From TMED14 sp964475135 (GTDB lineage: Bacteria; Bacteroidota; Bacteroidia; Flavobacteriales; Schleiferiaceae): DNA of 18,110 nt. Positions 1 through 7,073 of this stretch are shown one piece after another. The stretch's first letter is position 1. Each line of letters opens with the position of its first letter. The stretch is taken from NCBI GenBank assembly GCA_964475135.1, contig CAYYWL010000032.1, forward strand, positions 1 through 18,110, written 5' to 3'. The notes beneath the pieces were generated by a model. That model was not told where the DNA came from, did not search any database, and worked only from the letters and a program-made list of their open reading frames with translations. A program made the translations under genes and the position numbers.

Positions 1-47
1 TGCGCTTCAAAGTTGGGGGCTTGGTCGCCAGGATTCAAGTGAGTCAT
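1..47 (-). CDS. bcp: Thioredoxin-dependent thiol peroxidase (Bcp/PrxQ-type peroxiredoxin), N-terminal fragment
   Basis: Only the first 15 codons are inside the window, read leftward from an ATG at 47-45: MTHLNPGDQAPNFEA. This closely resembles the opening of Bcp/PrxQ peroxiredoxins (MTHLkvGDkAPdF...), which reduce peroxides using thioredoxin as electron donor in the cytoplasm. The catalytic cysteine lies further in and is not visible. The gene diverges from nth with 54 bp between the start codons. From memory, a bcp-nth neighbourhood is common in Flavobacteriia, which supports the call. A weak -7-like box lies at 69-76 on this strand. The call rests on 15 residues and the neighbourhood only, so another member of the peroxiredoxin/AhpC-TSA superfamily remains possible. 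Confidence 0.7.
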   Translation of the reverse strand, partial: MTHLNPGDQAPNFEA

Positions 48-68
48 CGGTGTGCTTAATTAATCTGT

Positions 69-76
69 TAAAGGTA
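69..76 (-). promoter_or_regulatory. Candidate -7 promoter box for bcp
   Basis: Read leftward the eight bases are TACCTTTA, five of six fixed positions of the Bacteroidota -7 consensus TAnnTTTG. It would put the transcription start about 16 nt before the bcp ATG. No clear -33 TTG element is visible, so this is a weak candidate. Confidence 0.3.
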
Positions 77-89
77 ACGCCGGGGTTTC

Positions 90-97
90 GACCTTTG
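90..97 (+). promoter_or_regulatory. Candidate -7 promoter box directly ahead of the nth GTG
   Basis: GACCTTTG matches five of six fixed positions of TAnnTTTG and is followed by only four bases (ttcc) before the GTG start of nth. Transcription starts in this phylum lie about 4-7 nt past the box, so the mRNA would begin at or next to the start codon (leaderless). The same geometry recurs at other genes in the window, which makes it more credible than it would be alone. Confidence 0.35.
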
Positions 98-101
98 TTC
101 C

Positions 102-734
102 GTGACCAAGAAGCAAAAAGCCGCGTACATTATCGAGCACCTCGAGGACCTGTACCCCGAAGTTCCCATTCCGCTCGACCACTACAGCCCGTTCACCTTG
201 CTGTGCGCGGTCGTCCTATCTGCTCAGTGCACGGATGCCCGCGTCAACACGATTACTCCTACCCTGTTTGCCAAGGCGGATACCCCTGAAGCCATGGCCG
301 CCCTGAGCATTGAAGAGATTGCAGATATCATTCGTCCGTGCGGACTGGTTCCGATGAAGTCCAAAGGGCTCAAAGGGCTTTCTGAAATGATCGTGACGCT
401 GCACGGAGGACAGGTTCCGCAATCATTTGAAGCACTTGAAGCAATGCCCGGTGTCGGACACAAAACCGCATCGGTGGTCATGAGCCAAGCGTTTGGAGTC
501 CCTGCATTCCCTGTTGATACCCACATCCACCGCCTGATGACCCGATGGGGACTCACCACGGGTAAAAGTGTGGAGCAAACCGAGAAGGACGCCAAAAAGC
601 TCTTCCCAAAAGAGCTTTGGAACAAGCTCCATCTGCAAATCATCTTTTACGGCCGCGAGTACAGCCCCGCGCGCGGATGGTCCCTCGAAGAGGACATTAT
701 CACGCGAACGGTCCTTGGAGGTCGGATGCCTTAA
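102..734 (+). CDS. nth: Endonuclease III (DNA glycosylase/AP lyase) lacking the Fe-S cluster cysteines
   Basis: A bifunctional base-excision repair enzyme of the HhH-GPD family that removes oxidised pyrimidines and nicks abasic sites. The 210 residues match the usual length. The family block LSAQCTD is near residue 40. The helix-hairpin-helix MPGVGHKTA carries the catalytic lysine (K121), and the VDTHIHR block carries the catalytic aspartate (D139); these match K120 and D138 of the E. coli enzyme. The C-terminus has no cysteine at all where the canonical enzyme has the C-x6-C-x2-C-x5-C [4Fe-4S] loop; it reads YSPARGWSLEEDIITRTVLG instead. I recall the same tail in other flavobacterial Nth proteins, so it looks like a lineage trait, not damage. 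The GTG at 102 is chosen because an in-frame stop lies at 75-77 and MTKKQKAAYII fits homologue N-termini. No Shine-Dalgarno site is visible. Confidence 0.93.
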   Translation: MTKKQKAAYIIEHLEDLYPEVPIPLDHYSPFTLLCAVVLSAQCTDARVNTITPTLFAKADTPEAMAALSIEEIADIIRPCGLVPMKSKGLKGLSEMIVTLHGGQVPQSFEALEAMPGVGHKTASVVMSQAFGVPAFPVDTHIHRLMTRWGLTTGKSVEQTEKDAKKLFPKELWNKLHLQIIFYGREYSPARGWSLEEDIITRTVLGGRMP

Positions 735-759
735 GTGTAGCCAAATAACCTAAAAACAA

Positions 760-785
760 AACGGCCCGAGTTTCCCCGGGCCGTT
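760..785. terminator. Bidirectional rho-independent-type terminator between convergent nth and the T9SS gene
   Basis: A perfect 9-bp stem (AACGGCCCG / CGGGCCGTT) encloses an 8-nt loop (769-776). On the leftward strand the stem is followed by a T-rich run (rc of 751-759), the classic arrangement for ending the T9SS gene that stops at 807. On the rightward strand it lies 25 nt after the nth stop and is followed by a weaker tcatt tail. It sits exactly between two convergent genes. Confidence 0.8.
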
Positions 786-806
786 CTCATTGAATGAAGT
801 GGCTGC

Positions 807-2822
807 TTAGAGAAGCGACACTTTAAAGGTCTTCACGTCGGTACCCTTGGCTACACGAACCACGTACATGCCGCGGTCAAGGTTTCCAACGAATACAGGA
901 ACGTTTGCTCCGGCGCGAACCAACTCGCTCTTCACCACCTTACCGGTGAGATCAAGAACTTCGATTTGGTACTGACCAGTCAGCATACCGAACGATACAT
1001 TAACGTAGTCCGTAGCTGGGTTTGGAGCCAAGGCGAGTTCTGCCATTGGGTTCTCGTCGACACTCAACATACATGCCGCTGCAACCGAGGCAGGACAGTA
1101 TAGCGAACGAACCCACAGGTTGTTAAAGGCAAGTGAGTTGCTGTAACCAGAGTACCATCCAGCCGTTGGAGCATTCGGAAGGTAGAAGTAGCCAGTTCCA
1201 CCAAGTTTAGCGAACGTTTGGTCGTTGCGGATGGCAAGGTAATTCGCACCTTGGTTGTCGTACTGAGTTACGTTGAAGAAGTAGGCACCGTCGTTGAGGT
1301 CAAGTTCAACACCGCGACCAGTCGTTGCATCTGTGAAGTCGTAGCGAACAAAGGTGCGCGAAACGTCTGCAGCGTCAATTACCTTTTGACCGTAGGCCAC
1401 AAGCTTGTTCGGGTCAAAACCATTAGATCCGAAGGCCGATGAGTCGTATACCGCAAGCTCAAGGATACCACCAGGAACCGTATTTGAGCTCAAGTAAACC
1501 TTCGCGCCGAAGAGCAACTCGTCGTCGACCAAGTCAATGCGGTTCGCAGCTTGGAAGCCGTCACCGTGGAACGTCGAGGTAGAAGCACCAATACTGTTAC
1601 TCCATGTGCCAAAGTCCAATGACATCGTAGAGTCCGTCACGGCAAGAGCGAGTGTATCTGAAACGACAAGAGTCGAGTCAGACATTACATTGTAGGTGAA
1701 TCCGTATACACCCTCAGCACTTGGCGTCCAAGCTGAGGCGTAGGTGTTGAGGTTCTGCCAAGAAGCAGTGTCACCAGCAGGCAGTGAAGAAATCACTGGA
1801 GAGTTGATCGTCTGAACCACACCAGTACTGTTGAAGATCTTCATCTGAAGCTTCACATTGCTCTGTGGCTGCGTACCTGAATTGTACACATTCGCGTCAA
1901 ACGCGATTGGACGTGCCTGCTTCAAAGTCTGGTGACCTTGGCGGGCTCCATCTTGTCCAGCACCAAAAACGATATCCTGCTTGGGTGCTCCGTTGTTTGC
2001 TGTGAAGGCCATACGGTGTTTGGGCGTAGATACAATTTTGACATCGTCAATCTGCCAGTGGTAGTAGTCTCCGTCAAAGCGGAAGCGAATTTTCGCGTTC
2101 GCTGCATTGCCGATGTACGATCCAACGTTTACAACGACCACATCATTATTTGGTGTCGCGCTGTTTACAGCGATACCTGCGTTCAATGTGACGTTACCAA
2201 ACCATGTTGCACCACCATCCGTAGAGAAATCGATGTACGTAGCAGGCACCGACTGCACGCCACCTGGACCTGCAAAACGACGGTAGAACTGCGTGAAGAT
2301 GAGGTCAGCCGCAGAGTAACCGGTAAGGTTGATCACTGAAGTCTCGAGGTTCGCTACGTGTGGAGCACAAGCCAAAACGGCAATACCCGAAGAAGCACAG
2401 AAGTTACCGGCGGTACCTGCGTTATCAAGGAAGTCCGAGTCAAACACCACAAAACCATTCGACTTTGTCGCCGAATTGATTGAGGTGTAGTTGGGGTTGG
2501 TGACCAAGCCAGAGTAGGCACCGCGCGAACCCACAGAAGTGTTTGGCGTAGTTGTGGCACCGCGGTACTCCCACTTGGCGTCTGGATCGGCAACCGACTG
2601 AGCAGTACCGTAGTTCATCCATGTAGCCGGGATTCCGTTGGCGAAGTCCTCGGACCAAACGACAGTCTCAGCGCTGTACTGGGCTGAGTAATCGGCTGGA
2701 GAGATGTGGCGAACGGGGGCGTCGTCGACCATGCGCGGAAGCGGCACGGTACGCTCTGACACCTGTGCAAAAGCCGCTGTTGAAAGCGCTGCTGCAATAA
2801 GAGAAAGCGTAGTTTTTTTCAT
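807..2822 (-). CDS. Secreted cell-surface protein with type IX secretion sorting domain (choice-of-anchor J-like)
   Basis: A 671-residue exported protein. Residues 1-19 are a signal peptide (MKKTTLSLIAAALSTAAFA, then Q as the likely first mature residue), taking it through Sec to the periplasm. Residues about 50-260, starting VVWSEDFANGIPATWMNYG and containing aromatic and acidic beta-strand segments such as YYHWQIDDVKI, resemble the choice-of-anchor J / cleaved-adhesin jelly-roll fold. The middle is beta-rich with no catalytic motif I recognise. The last 85 residues form a type A T9SS C-terminal domain: APNPATDYVNV, then YQIEVLDLTGKVV, GMYVVRV and TFKVSLL. Such proteins are released or lipid-anchored at the surface after CTD cleavage. 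The gene has its own promoter candidate 30 nt upstream and a terminator downstream. It looks visibly less GC-rich than the window's other genes. Substrate and role are unknown; adhesion is a guess from the fold. Confidence 0.88.
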   Translation of the reverse strand: MKKTTLSLIAAALSTAAFAQVSERTVPLPRMVDDAPVRHISPADYSAQYSAETVVWSEDFANGIPATWMNYGTAQSVADPDAKWEYRGATTTPNTSVGSRGAYSGLVTNPNYTSINSATKSNGFVVFDSDFLDNAGTAGNFCASSGIAVLACAPHVANLETSVINLTGYSAADLIFTQFYRRFAGPGGVQSVPATYIDFSTDGGATWFGNVTLNAGIAVNSATPNNDVVVVNVGSYIGNAANAKIRFRFDGDYYHWQIDDVKIVSTPKHRMAFTANNGAPKQDIVFGAGQDGARQGHQTLKQARPIAFDANVYNSGTQPQSNVKLQMKIFNSTGVVQTINSPVISSLPAGDTASWQNLNTYASAWTPSAEGVYGFTYNVMSDSTLVVSDTLALAVTDSTMSLDFGTWSNSIGASTSTFHGDGFQAANRIDLVDDELLFGAKVYLSSNTVPGGILELAVYDSSAFGSNGFDPNKLVAYGQKVIDAADVSRTFVRYDFTDATTGRGVELDLNDGAYFFNVTQYDNQGANYLAIRNDQTFAKLGGTGYFYLPNAPTAGWYSGYSNSLAFNNLWVRSLYCPASVAAACMLSVDENPMAELALAPNPATDYVNVSFGMLTGQYQIEVLDLTGKVVKSELVRAGANVPVFVGNLDRGMYVVRVAKGTDVKTFKVSLL

Positions 2823-2851
2823 GTAATTGACGTGTTGGCGTTGAAGAATCT

Positions 2852-2880
2852 CAAACTTACGACAGAAATCGATTCAAAAA
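2852..2880 (-). promoter_or_regulatory. Bacteroidota-type promoter for the T9SS protein gene
   Basis: Leftward, TAAGTTTG (2859-2852) matches all six fixed positions of TAnnTTTG. A TTTTTG that could serve as the -33 element lies at 2880-2875, spaced 15 nt, somewhat shorter than the usual 17-21. The predicted transcription start leaves a leader of about 25 nt before the ATG at 2822. The box lies in the 58-bp gap after gcvP, so the T9SS gene can be transcribed independently of it. Confidence 0.6.
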
Positions 2881-5730
2881 TTAAGATTGGTAGGACTCAA
2901 TGGGTGCACAAGTACAGATAAGATTCCGGTCGCCATAGGCGTCATCGACGCGGCGAACGGCTGGCCATACCTTATTCTCAAGTGAATCCATCATGGGGTA
3001 ACCCGCTTGCTTGCGGCTGTACGGTAGCGTCCAATCCTCAGCAACGAGCATCGCTTGGGTGTGCGGAGCATTCTTGAGCGGATTGTTATGGGCATCTGAT
3101 GTGCCGGCTGCAATCGCCATAGCTTCTGCATGAATGGCGAGCATTGCATCGCAGAATCGGTCGAGCTCTACGCGCGATTCGGACTCGGTAGGCTCAACCA
3201 TCATGGTTCCGCCGACAGGGAACGAAACCGTAGGCGCGTGGTAGCCAAAGTCCATCAAACGCTTAGCGATGTCGGTCACTTCGATTCCGGTATCGCGCTT
3301 GAGTGGACGGCAGTCGAGGATCATTTCGTGCGCCGCACGGCCGTTTTCACCGGTGTACAAAATGGGGTAGGCCGCTTCGAGGCGGAACTTCATGTAGTTC
3401 GCGTTCAAAATGGCCATCTTGGTGCTGTTGGTGAGGCCTTCGCCGCCAAGCATTTTAATGTATCCGTACGAAATCAGCGCTACCAGTGCGCTGCCAAAAG
3501 GTGCCGCCGACACGGGGCCGATGGCTTGGGTTCCGCCGCAGGCAACCACGGGGTGACCCATTAGGAACGGAGCGAGGTGGCTGGCTACGCAAATAGGTCC
3601 CACGCCAGGACCGCCTCCTCCGTGCGGAATCGCAAACGTTTTGTGCAGATTCAGGTGGCAGACGTCGGCGCCGATCATTCCCGGCGAGGTCAAGCCAACT
3701 TGAGCATTCATGTTGGCGCCATCCATATAGACTTGGCCGCCAAACTCGTGAATGATCGCAGTGGCTTCCTTGATTCCGGACTCAAACACGCCGTGGGTCG
3801 AGGGATAGGTAACCATCATTGCCGCGAGCGTGTCCTTGTGCTGCTCGGCTTTGGCGCGCAGGTCGGCGAGGTCAACGTTCCCGTGCTCGTCGCAGCCTAC
3901 CACAACCACATCCATACCAGCCATTACGGCTGAGGCAGGGTTGGTTCCGTGGGCAGACGACGGAATCAGCGCCGTCACGCGGTGGTGGTCGCCACGGCTG
4001 CGGTGGTAGGCGCGAATCACCAAGAGGCCGGCGTACTCACCTTGGGCCCCGGAATTCGGTTGAAGTGATGTGGCGGCAAAACCGGTCACCTCAGCAAGGT
4101 CGCGCTCGAGGCTGCGAAGCACTTCGTGGTAGCCCGCGGCCTGCTCAACAGGAACAAAGGGGTGCATGTTCGCAAACGCAGGCCAGCTCAGTGGAAGCAT
4201 TTCAGCGGCCGCGTTGAGCTTCATCGTACAGCTTCCGAGTGAAATCATGCTGTGGTTTAGCGAAATGTCACGGCGCTCCAGCTTTTTGATGTAGCGCATC
4301 ATTTCGGTTTCGCTGCGGTAGCTGTGAAAGACGGGGTGGGTCAGAATCGCGTCCGTGCGCAAATGCTTCAAACGCTTGGCTCCGTCGGCAAAAGCGGGGA
4401 TTTTTGCGCCCAGTCCCTCAGCCAAAGCGGCCACAAGGGCGTTGGCGTCGTCGCCGTTCATCACCTCGTTGGCGCTGATTTGCACACACTTATGGGTATA
4501 GCCAAGATTGATTCCGTGGGCTTCGGTTGCCTTTTTCAGGGCGGAACGCTGCGCGTCGGTAGCCTCAAACGACACCGTATCAAAGAACTCGTCGTGCATC
4601 ACCGTGATGCCCATCGCCGCAAGGGCGTCTGCGATTCCGCTCGCCTTGGCGTGGATGCGCTCGGCGATCGCCTTTAGGCCGTCGGGGCCATGGTAAACCG
4701 CATACATTCCGGCCATTACGGCCAATAAAACCTGTGCGGTACAAATGTTTGACGTCGCTTTGTCGCGCTTGATATGCTGCTCGCGGGTCTGGAGCGCCAT
4801 GCGAAGCGCAGGATTGCCGTCCACGTCAATCGTGCGACCGATGATGCGGCCGGGCATAAAGCGCTTGTAGGCGTCCTTGCTTCCGAAGAATGCCGCGTGC
4901 GGACCGCCGTAGCCCATCGGAATTCCGAGGCGCTGCGTCGAACCAAAGACGACGTCGGCACCCCAGCTCCCCGGAGACGGCAGCAGGGTGAGCGCCAAAA
5001 TGTCGGCAGCTACAGCCAGGCGCACCTCGTGGCGGGCACAGGCGGCGCTGAACTCGACGTAGTCGCGCACCGAACCGCTGGCGGTTGGGTACTGCACCAA
5101 CGCTCCGAAGAAATCGTCGTTGGGCTCGAAGCTCATCGCATCGCCAAACACCAATTCCACTCCGATGGGCTCGGCACGGGTTTGCAGCAAGGCCTTGGTC
5201 TGGGCGTAGACGTCGTGGTCGACAAAAAACTTAAGGGTATCGCGCTTTTGCTGCTCGCGGCTGCGGGCGGCAAGCAGAAGGGTCATGGCCTCAGCAGCAG
5301 CTGTCGACTCGTCGAGCAGCGAAGCGTTGGCAATTTCCATCCCGGTCAGGTCAATCACCATCGTTTGGTAGTTGAGCAGCGCCTCGAGGCGGCCTTGGGC
5401 AATCTCAGCCTGGTAGGGCGTGTAGGCGGTGTACCATCCTGGGTTTTCGAGAATGTTGCGCTGAATTACTGCAGGCAGTGCTGCAGGGTGGTATCCCTGA
5501 CCGATGTAGCTGGTAAAAACTTGGTTCTTTTGCGAAACTTCGTAGATGTGGCGCAGGTACTCTTGCTCGCTGATGGCCGGCGCGATGTCGAGCGGACGCG
5601 GACTGCGGATGCCCGCAGGAACCGTTTCGTCGATCAACTGATCGAGGCTGTTCGCCCCAATCGCTTGAAGCATTTGCTGTTGTTCTTCAGACTGTGGACC
5701 GATGTGTCGGCTTTCGAAACTTCCCTGCAT
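2881..5730 (-). CDS. gcvP: Glycine dehydrogenase (decarboxylating), P-protein of the glycine cleavage system
   Basis: The PLP-dependent P-protein decarboxylates glycine and passes the aminomethyl group to lipoyl H-protein (GcvH) in the cytoplasm. The single chain is 949 residues, the usual size of the fused form. Near the N-terminus are ESRHIGPQSEE and the family block YIGQGYHPAALPAVIQRNILENPGWYTAYTPYQAEIAQGRLE (quoted here only by its position, residues about 95-135). The cofactor lysine is K697 in LHKTFAIPHGGGGPGVGP, with the family glycine-rich stretch. An in-frame ATG exists at 5793, but the one at 5730 (MQGSFESRHIGP) fits homologues and lies downstream of the promoter box at 5760-5767, so 5730 is chosen. 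gcvT and gcvH are not in the window. It is divergent from kynU. No glycine riboswitch fits in the short leader. Confidence 0.95.
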   Translation of the reverse strand: MQGSFESRHIGPQSEEQQQMLQAIGANSLDQLIDETVPAGIRSPRPLDIAPAISEQEYLRHIYEVSQKNQVFTSYIGQGYHPAALPAVIQRNILENPGWYTAYTPYQAEIAQGRLEALLNYQTMVIDLTGMEIANASLLDESTAAAEAMTLLLAARSREQQKRDTLKFFVDHDVYAQTKALLQTRAEPIGVELVFGDAMSFEPNDDFFGALVQYPTASGSVRDYVEFSAACARHEVRLAVAADILALTLLPSPGSWGADVVFGSTQRLGIPMGYGGPHAAFFGSKDAYKRFMPGRIIGRTIDVDGNPALRMALQTREQHIKRDKATSNICTAQVLLAVMAGMYAVYHGPDGLKAIAERIHAKASGIADALAAMGITVMHDEFFDTVSFEATDAQRSALKKATEAHGINLGYTHKCVQISANEVMNGDDANALVAALAEGLGAKIPAFADGAKRLKHLRTDAILTHPVFHSYRSETEMMRYIKKLERRDISLNHSMISLGSCTMKLNAAAEMLPLSWPAFANMHPFVPVEQAAGYHEVLRSLERDLAEVTGFAATSLQPNSGAQGEYAGLLVIRAYHRSRGDHHRVTALIPSSAHGTNPASAVMAGMDVVVVGCDEHGNVDLADLRAKAEQHKDTLAAMMVTYPSTHGVFESGIKEATAIIHEFGGQVYMDGANMNAQVGLTSPGMIGADVCHLNLHKTFAIPHGGGGPGVGPICVASHLAPFLMGHPVVACGGTQAIGPVSAAPFGSALVALISYGYIKMLGGEGLTNSTKMAILNANYMKFRLEAAYPILYTGENGRAAHEMILDCRPLKRDTGIEVTDIAKRLMDFGYHAPTVSFPVGGTMMVEPTESESRVELDRFCDAMLAIHAEAMAIAAGTSDAHNNPLKNAPHTQAMLVAEDWTLPYSRKQAGYPMMDSLENKVWPAVRRVDDAYGDRNLICTCAPIESYQS

Positions 5731-5759
5731 GACGGGCGGAATTTGAGGGTTTGAGCGAG

Positions 5760-5767
5760 CAAAATTA
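5760..5767 (-). promoter_or_regulatory. -7 promoter box for gcvP
   Basis: Leftward TAATTTTG matches all six fixed positions of TAnnTTTG. It predicts a transcription start near 5753-5755 and a leader of about 24 nt to the ATG at 5730. That places the longer start at 5793 upstream of the transcript and so helps decide the start. No good -33 TTG is visible. The 78-bp gap to kynU must also hold the kynU promoter; the only hint is TACCTTGC at 5782-5789 on the rightward strand, a poor match. Confidence 0.5.
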
Positions 5768-5808
5768 CTTACGCTATAACCTACCTTGCACATGCTTGTT
5801 CAGCCCTT

Positions 5809-7071
5809 ATGAACCGTTTTATCAGCACTTCCGAAGCGGCACGTCTCGATGCCGCCGATCCCCTCGCGCCACTGCGGGCAGAATTCCACCTCCCCTCCCT
5901 CGACGGCGAAGAGGTTATCTACTTAACCGGCAACTCGTTAGGCCTTCAACCGCGCGGTGTCGAATCGGCCCTCAAAACCGAACTTGAGAGCTGGCGCACC
6001 TACGGCGTCGAAGCCCATTTTCACGGACCGAATCCGTGGATGCCCTACCACGAGCGACTGACCGATTCGCTGGCCCGTTTGGCCGGGGCCAAGCCGTCCG
6101 AGGTCGTCGCCATGGGTTCGCTCACCGGTAACCTCCACACCCTGCTCGCTTCGTTCTACCGTCCCTCGGCCGAGCGTCCGCTGCTGGTGTGCGAAGCCAA
6201 GGCCTTTCCGTCAGATCAGTACGCCCTCGCAAGCCAGGCTCAGTGGCACGCGCACGGCGAGCTTTTTGAAGTACGCGGAACCGATCCTGAAGGCGCCCCC
6301 ACCCCCGAAGAAGTCCTCAAGGCCATCGCCGAGCACGGTCGCCGCGGAGCCACGCTTTTGTTGGGCGGAGTCCACTACTTCACCGGCCGCGCCTACCCCA
6401 TTTCCGAGATCACCGCGGCCGCCCATGCCCAAGGGATGATCGTCGGATGGGATTTGGCCCACGCCATGGGCAATATTCCGCTCAAGCTGCACGACTGGGG
6501 CGTCGACTTTGCCGCATGGTGCTCGTACAAGTACCTGAATTCAAGCCCCGGTGGGGTCGCCGGGCTGTACGTCCACGAACGCCACCACGGCCCTGAGACC
6601 TTTCGCCTTGCCGGATGGTGGGGGCACGATAAGGCCAGCCGGTTTAAAATGCCGCCCGAATTTGTGCCCGAGCGCAGCGCCGAATCCTGGCAGTGGTCGA
6701 ATGCCCCCGTACTCGGAATGGCCGCTCAGCGGGCCGCCCTCGACGTATTTGACCGGGCCGACCTCGACGCCTACCGCGCCAAGTCTTTGGCCATGACCGA
6801 CTTGCTCCTCGGGCTTCTCGACCACGTCGCCGCCCAGACTGGCCAAGAAATCAAAGTCCTCACCCCCCGCGAACCCGAACACCGCGGCTCGCAAGTGTCG
6901 GTGCAGTTTGTGGGTCGCGACCGAAGCTTCTTCGACTACCTCGTATCCCGCGGAGTCTACGCCGACTGGCGCGAGCCGGGCACCGTTCGCATGGCGGTGG
7001 CTCCGCTTTACTCATCATACCGCGACCTGGCCCGACTTGAGGCCCTGCTCGCTGAATCGTTAACGCAGTAA
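5809..7071 (+). CDS. kynU: Kynureninase
   Basis: A PLP-dependent hydrolase that cleaves kynurenine (or 3-hydroxykynurenine) to anthranilate (or 3-hydroxyanthranilate) plus alanine. The 420 residues match the family length. Visible family blocks: YLTGNSLGLQPRGV near residue 40, WMPYHERL, VVAMGSLTGNLHTLLASFYRP, AFPSDQYAL, the cofactor-pocket segment GWDLAHAMGN, and the Schiff-base lysine K241 in WCSYKYLNSSPGG. C-terminal blocks GWWGHD and GSQVSVQF also fit. It is the first gene of a two-gene operon: kmo starts 2 nt after its stop. Since KMO makes 3-hydroxykynurenine, the likely in vivo product is 3-hydroxyanthranilate, used for de novo NAD synthesis or further breakdown. The ATG at 5809 matches homologue N-termini. 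Confidence 0.95.
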   Translation: MNRFISTSEAARLDAADPLAPLRAEFHLPSLDGEEVIYLTGNSLGLQPRGVESALKTELESWRTYGVEAHFHGPNPWMPYHERLTDSLARLAGAKPSEVVAMGSLTGNLHTLLASFYRPSAERPLLVCEAKAFPSDQYALASQAQWHAHGELFEVRGTDPEGAPTPEEVLKAIAEHGRRGATLLLGGVHYFTGRAYPISEITAAAHAQGMIVGWDLAHAMGNIPLKLHDWGVDFAAWCSYKYLNSSPGGVAGLYVHERHHGPETFRLAGWWGHDKASRFKMPPEFVPERSAESWQWSNAPVLGMAAQRAALDVFDRADLDAYRAKSLAMTDLLLGLLDHVAAQTGQEIKVLTPREPEHRGSQVSVQFVGRDRSFFDYLVSRGVYADWREPGTVRMAVAPLYSSYRDLARLEALLAESLTQ

Positions 7072-7073
7072 CT

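Noticed and set aside
4774..5754. Long rightward open frame (326 codons) opposite gcvP
   Set aside because: Lies entirely antisense to a convincing full-length GcvP; the translation is low in hydrophobic core patterns and shows no domain. Long antisense frames are expected in GC-rich coding DNA.
5731..5808. Glycine riboswitch upstream of gcvP
   Set aside because: The intergenic gap is 78 bp and the promoter box leaves a leader of only about 24 nt, too short for a glycine aptamer.
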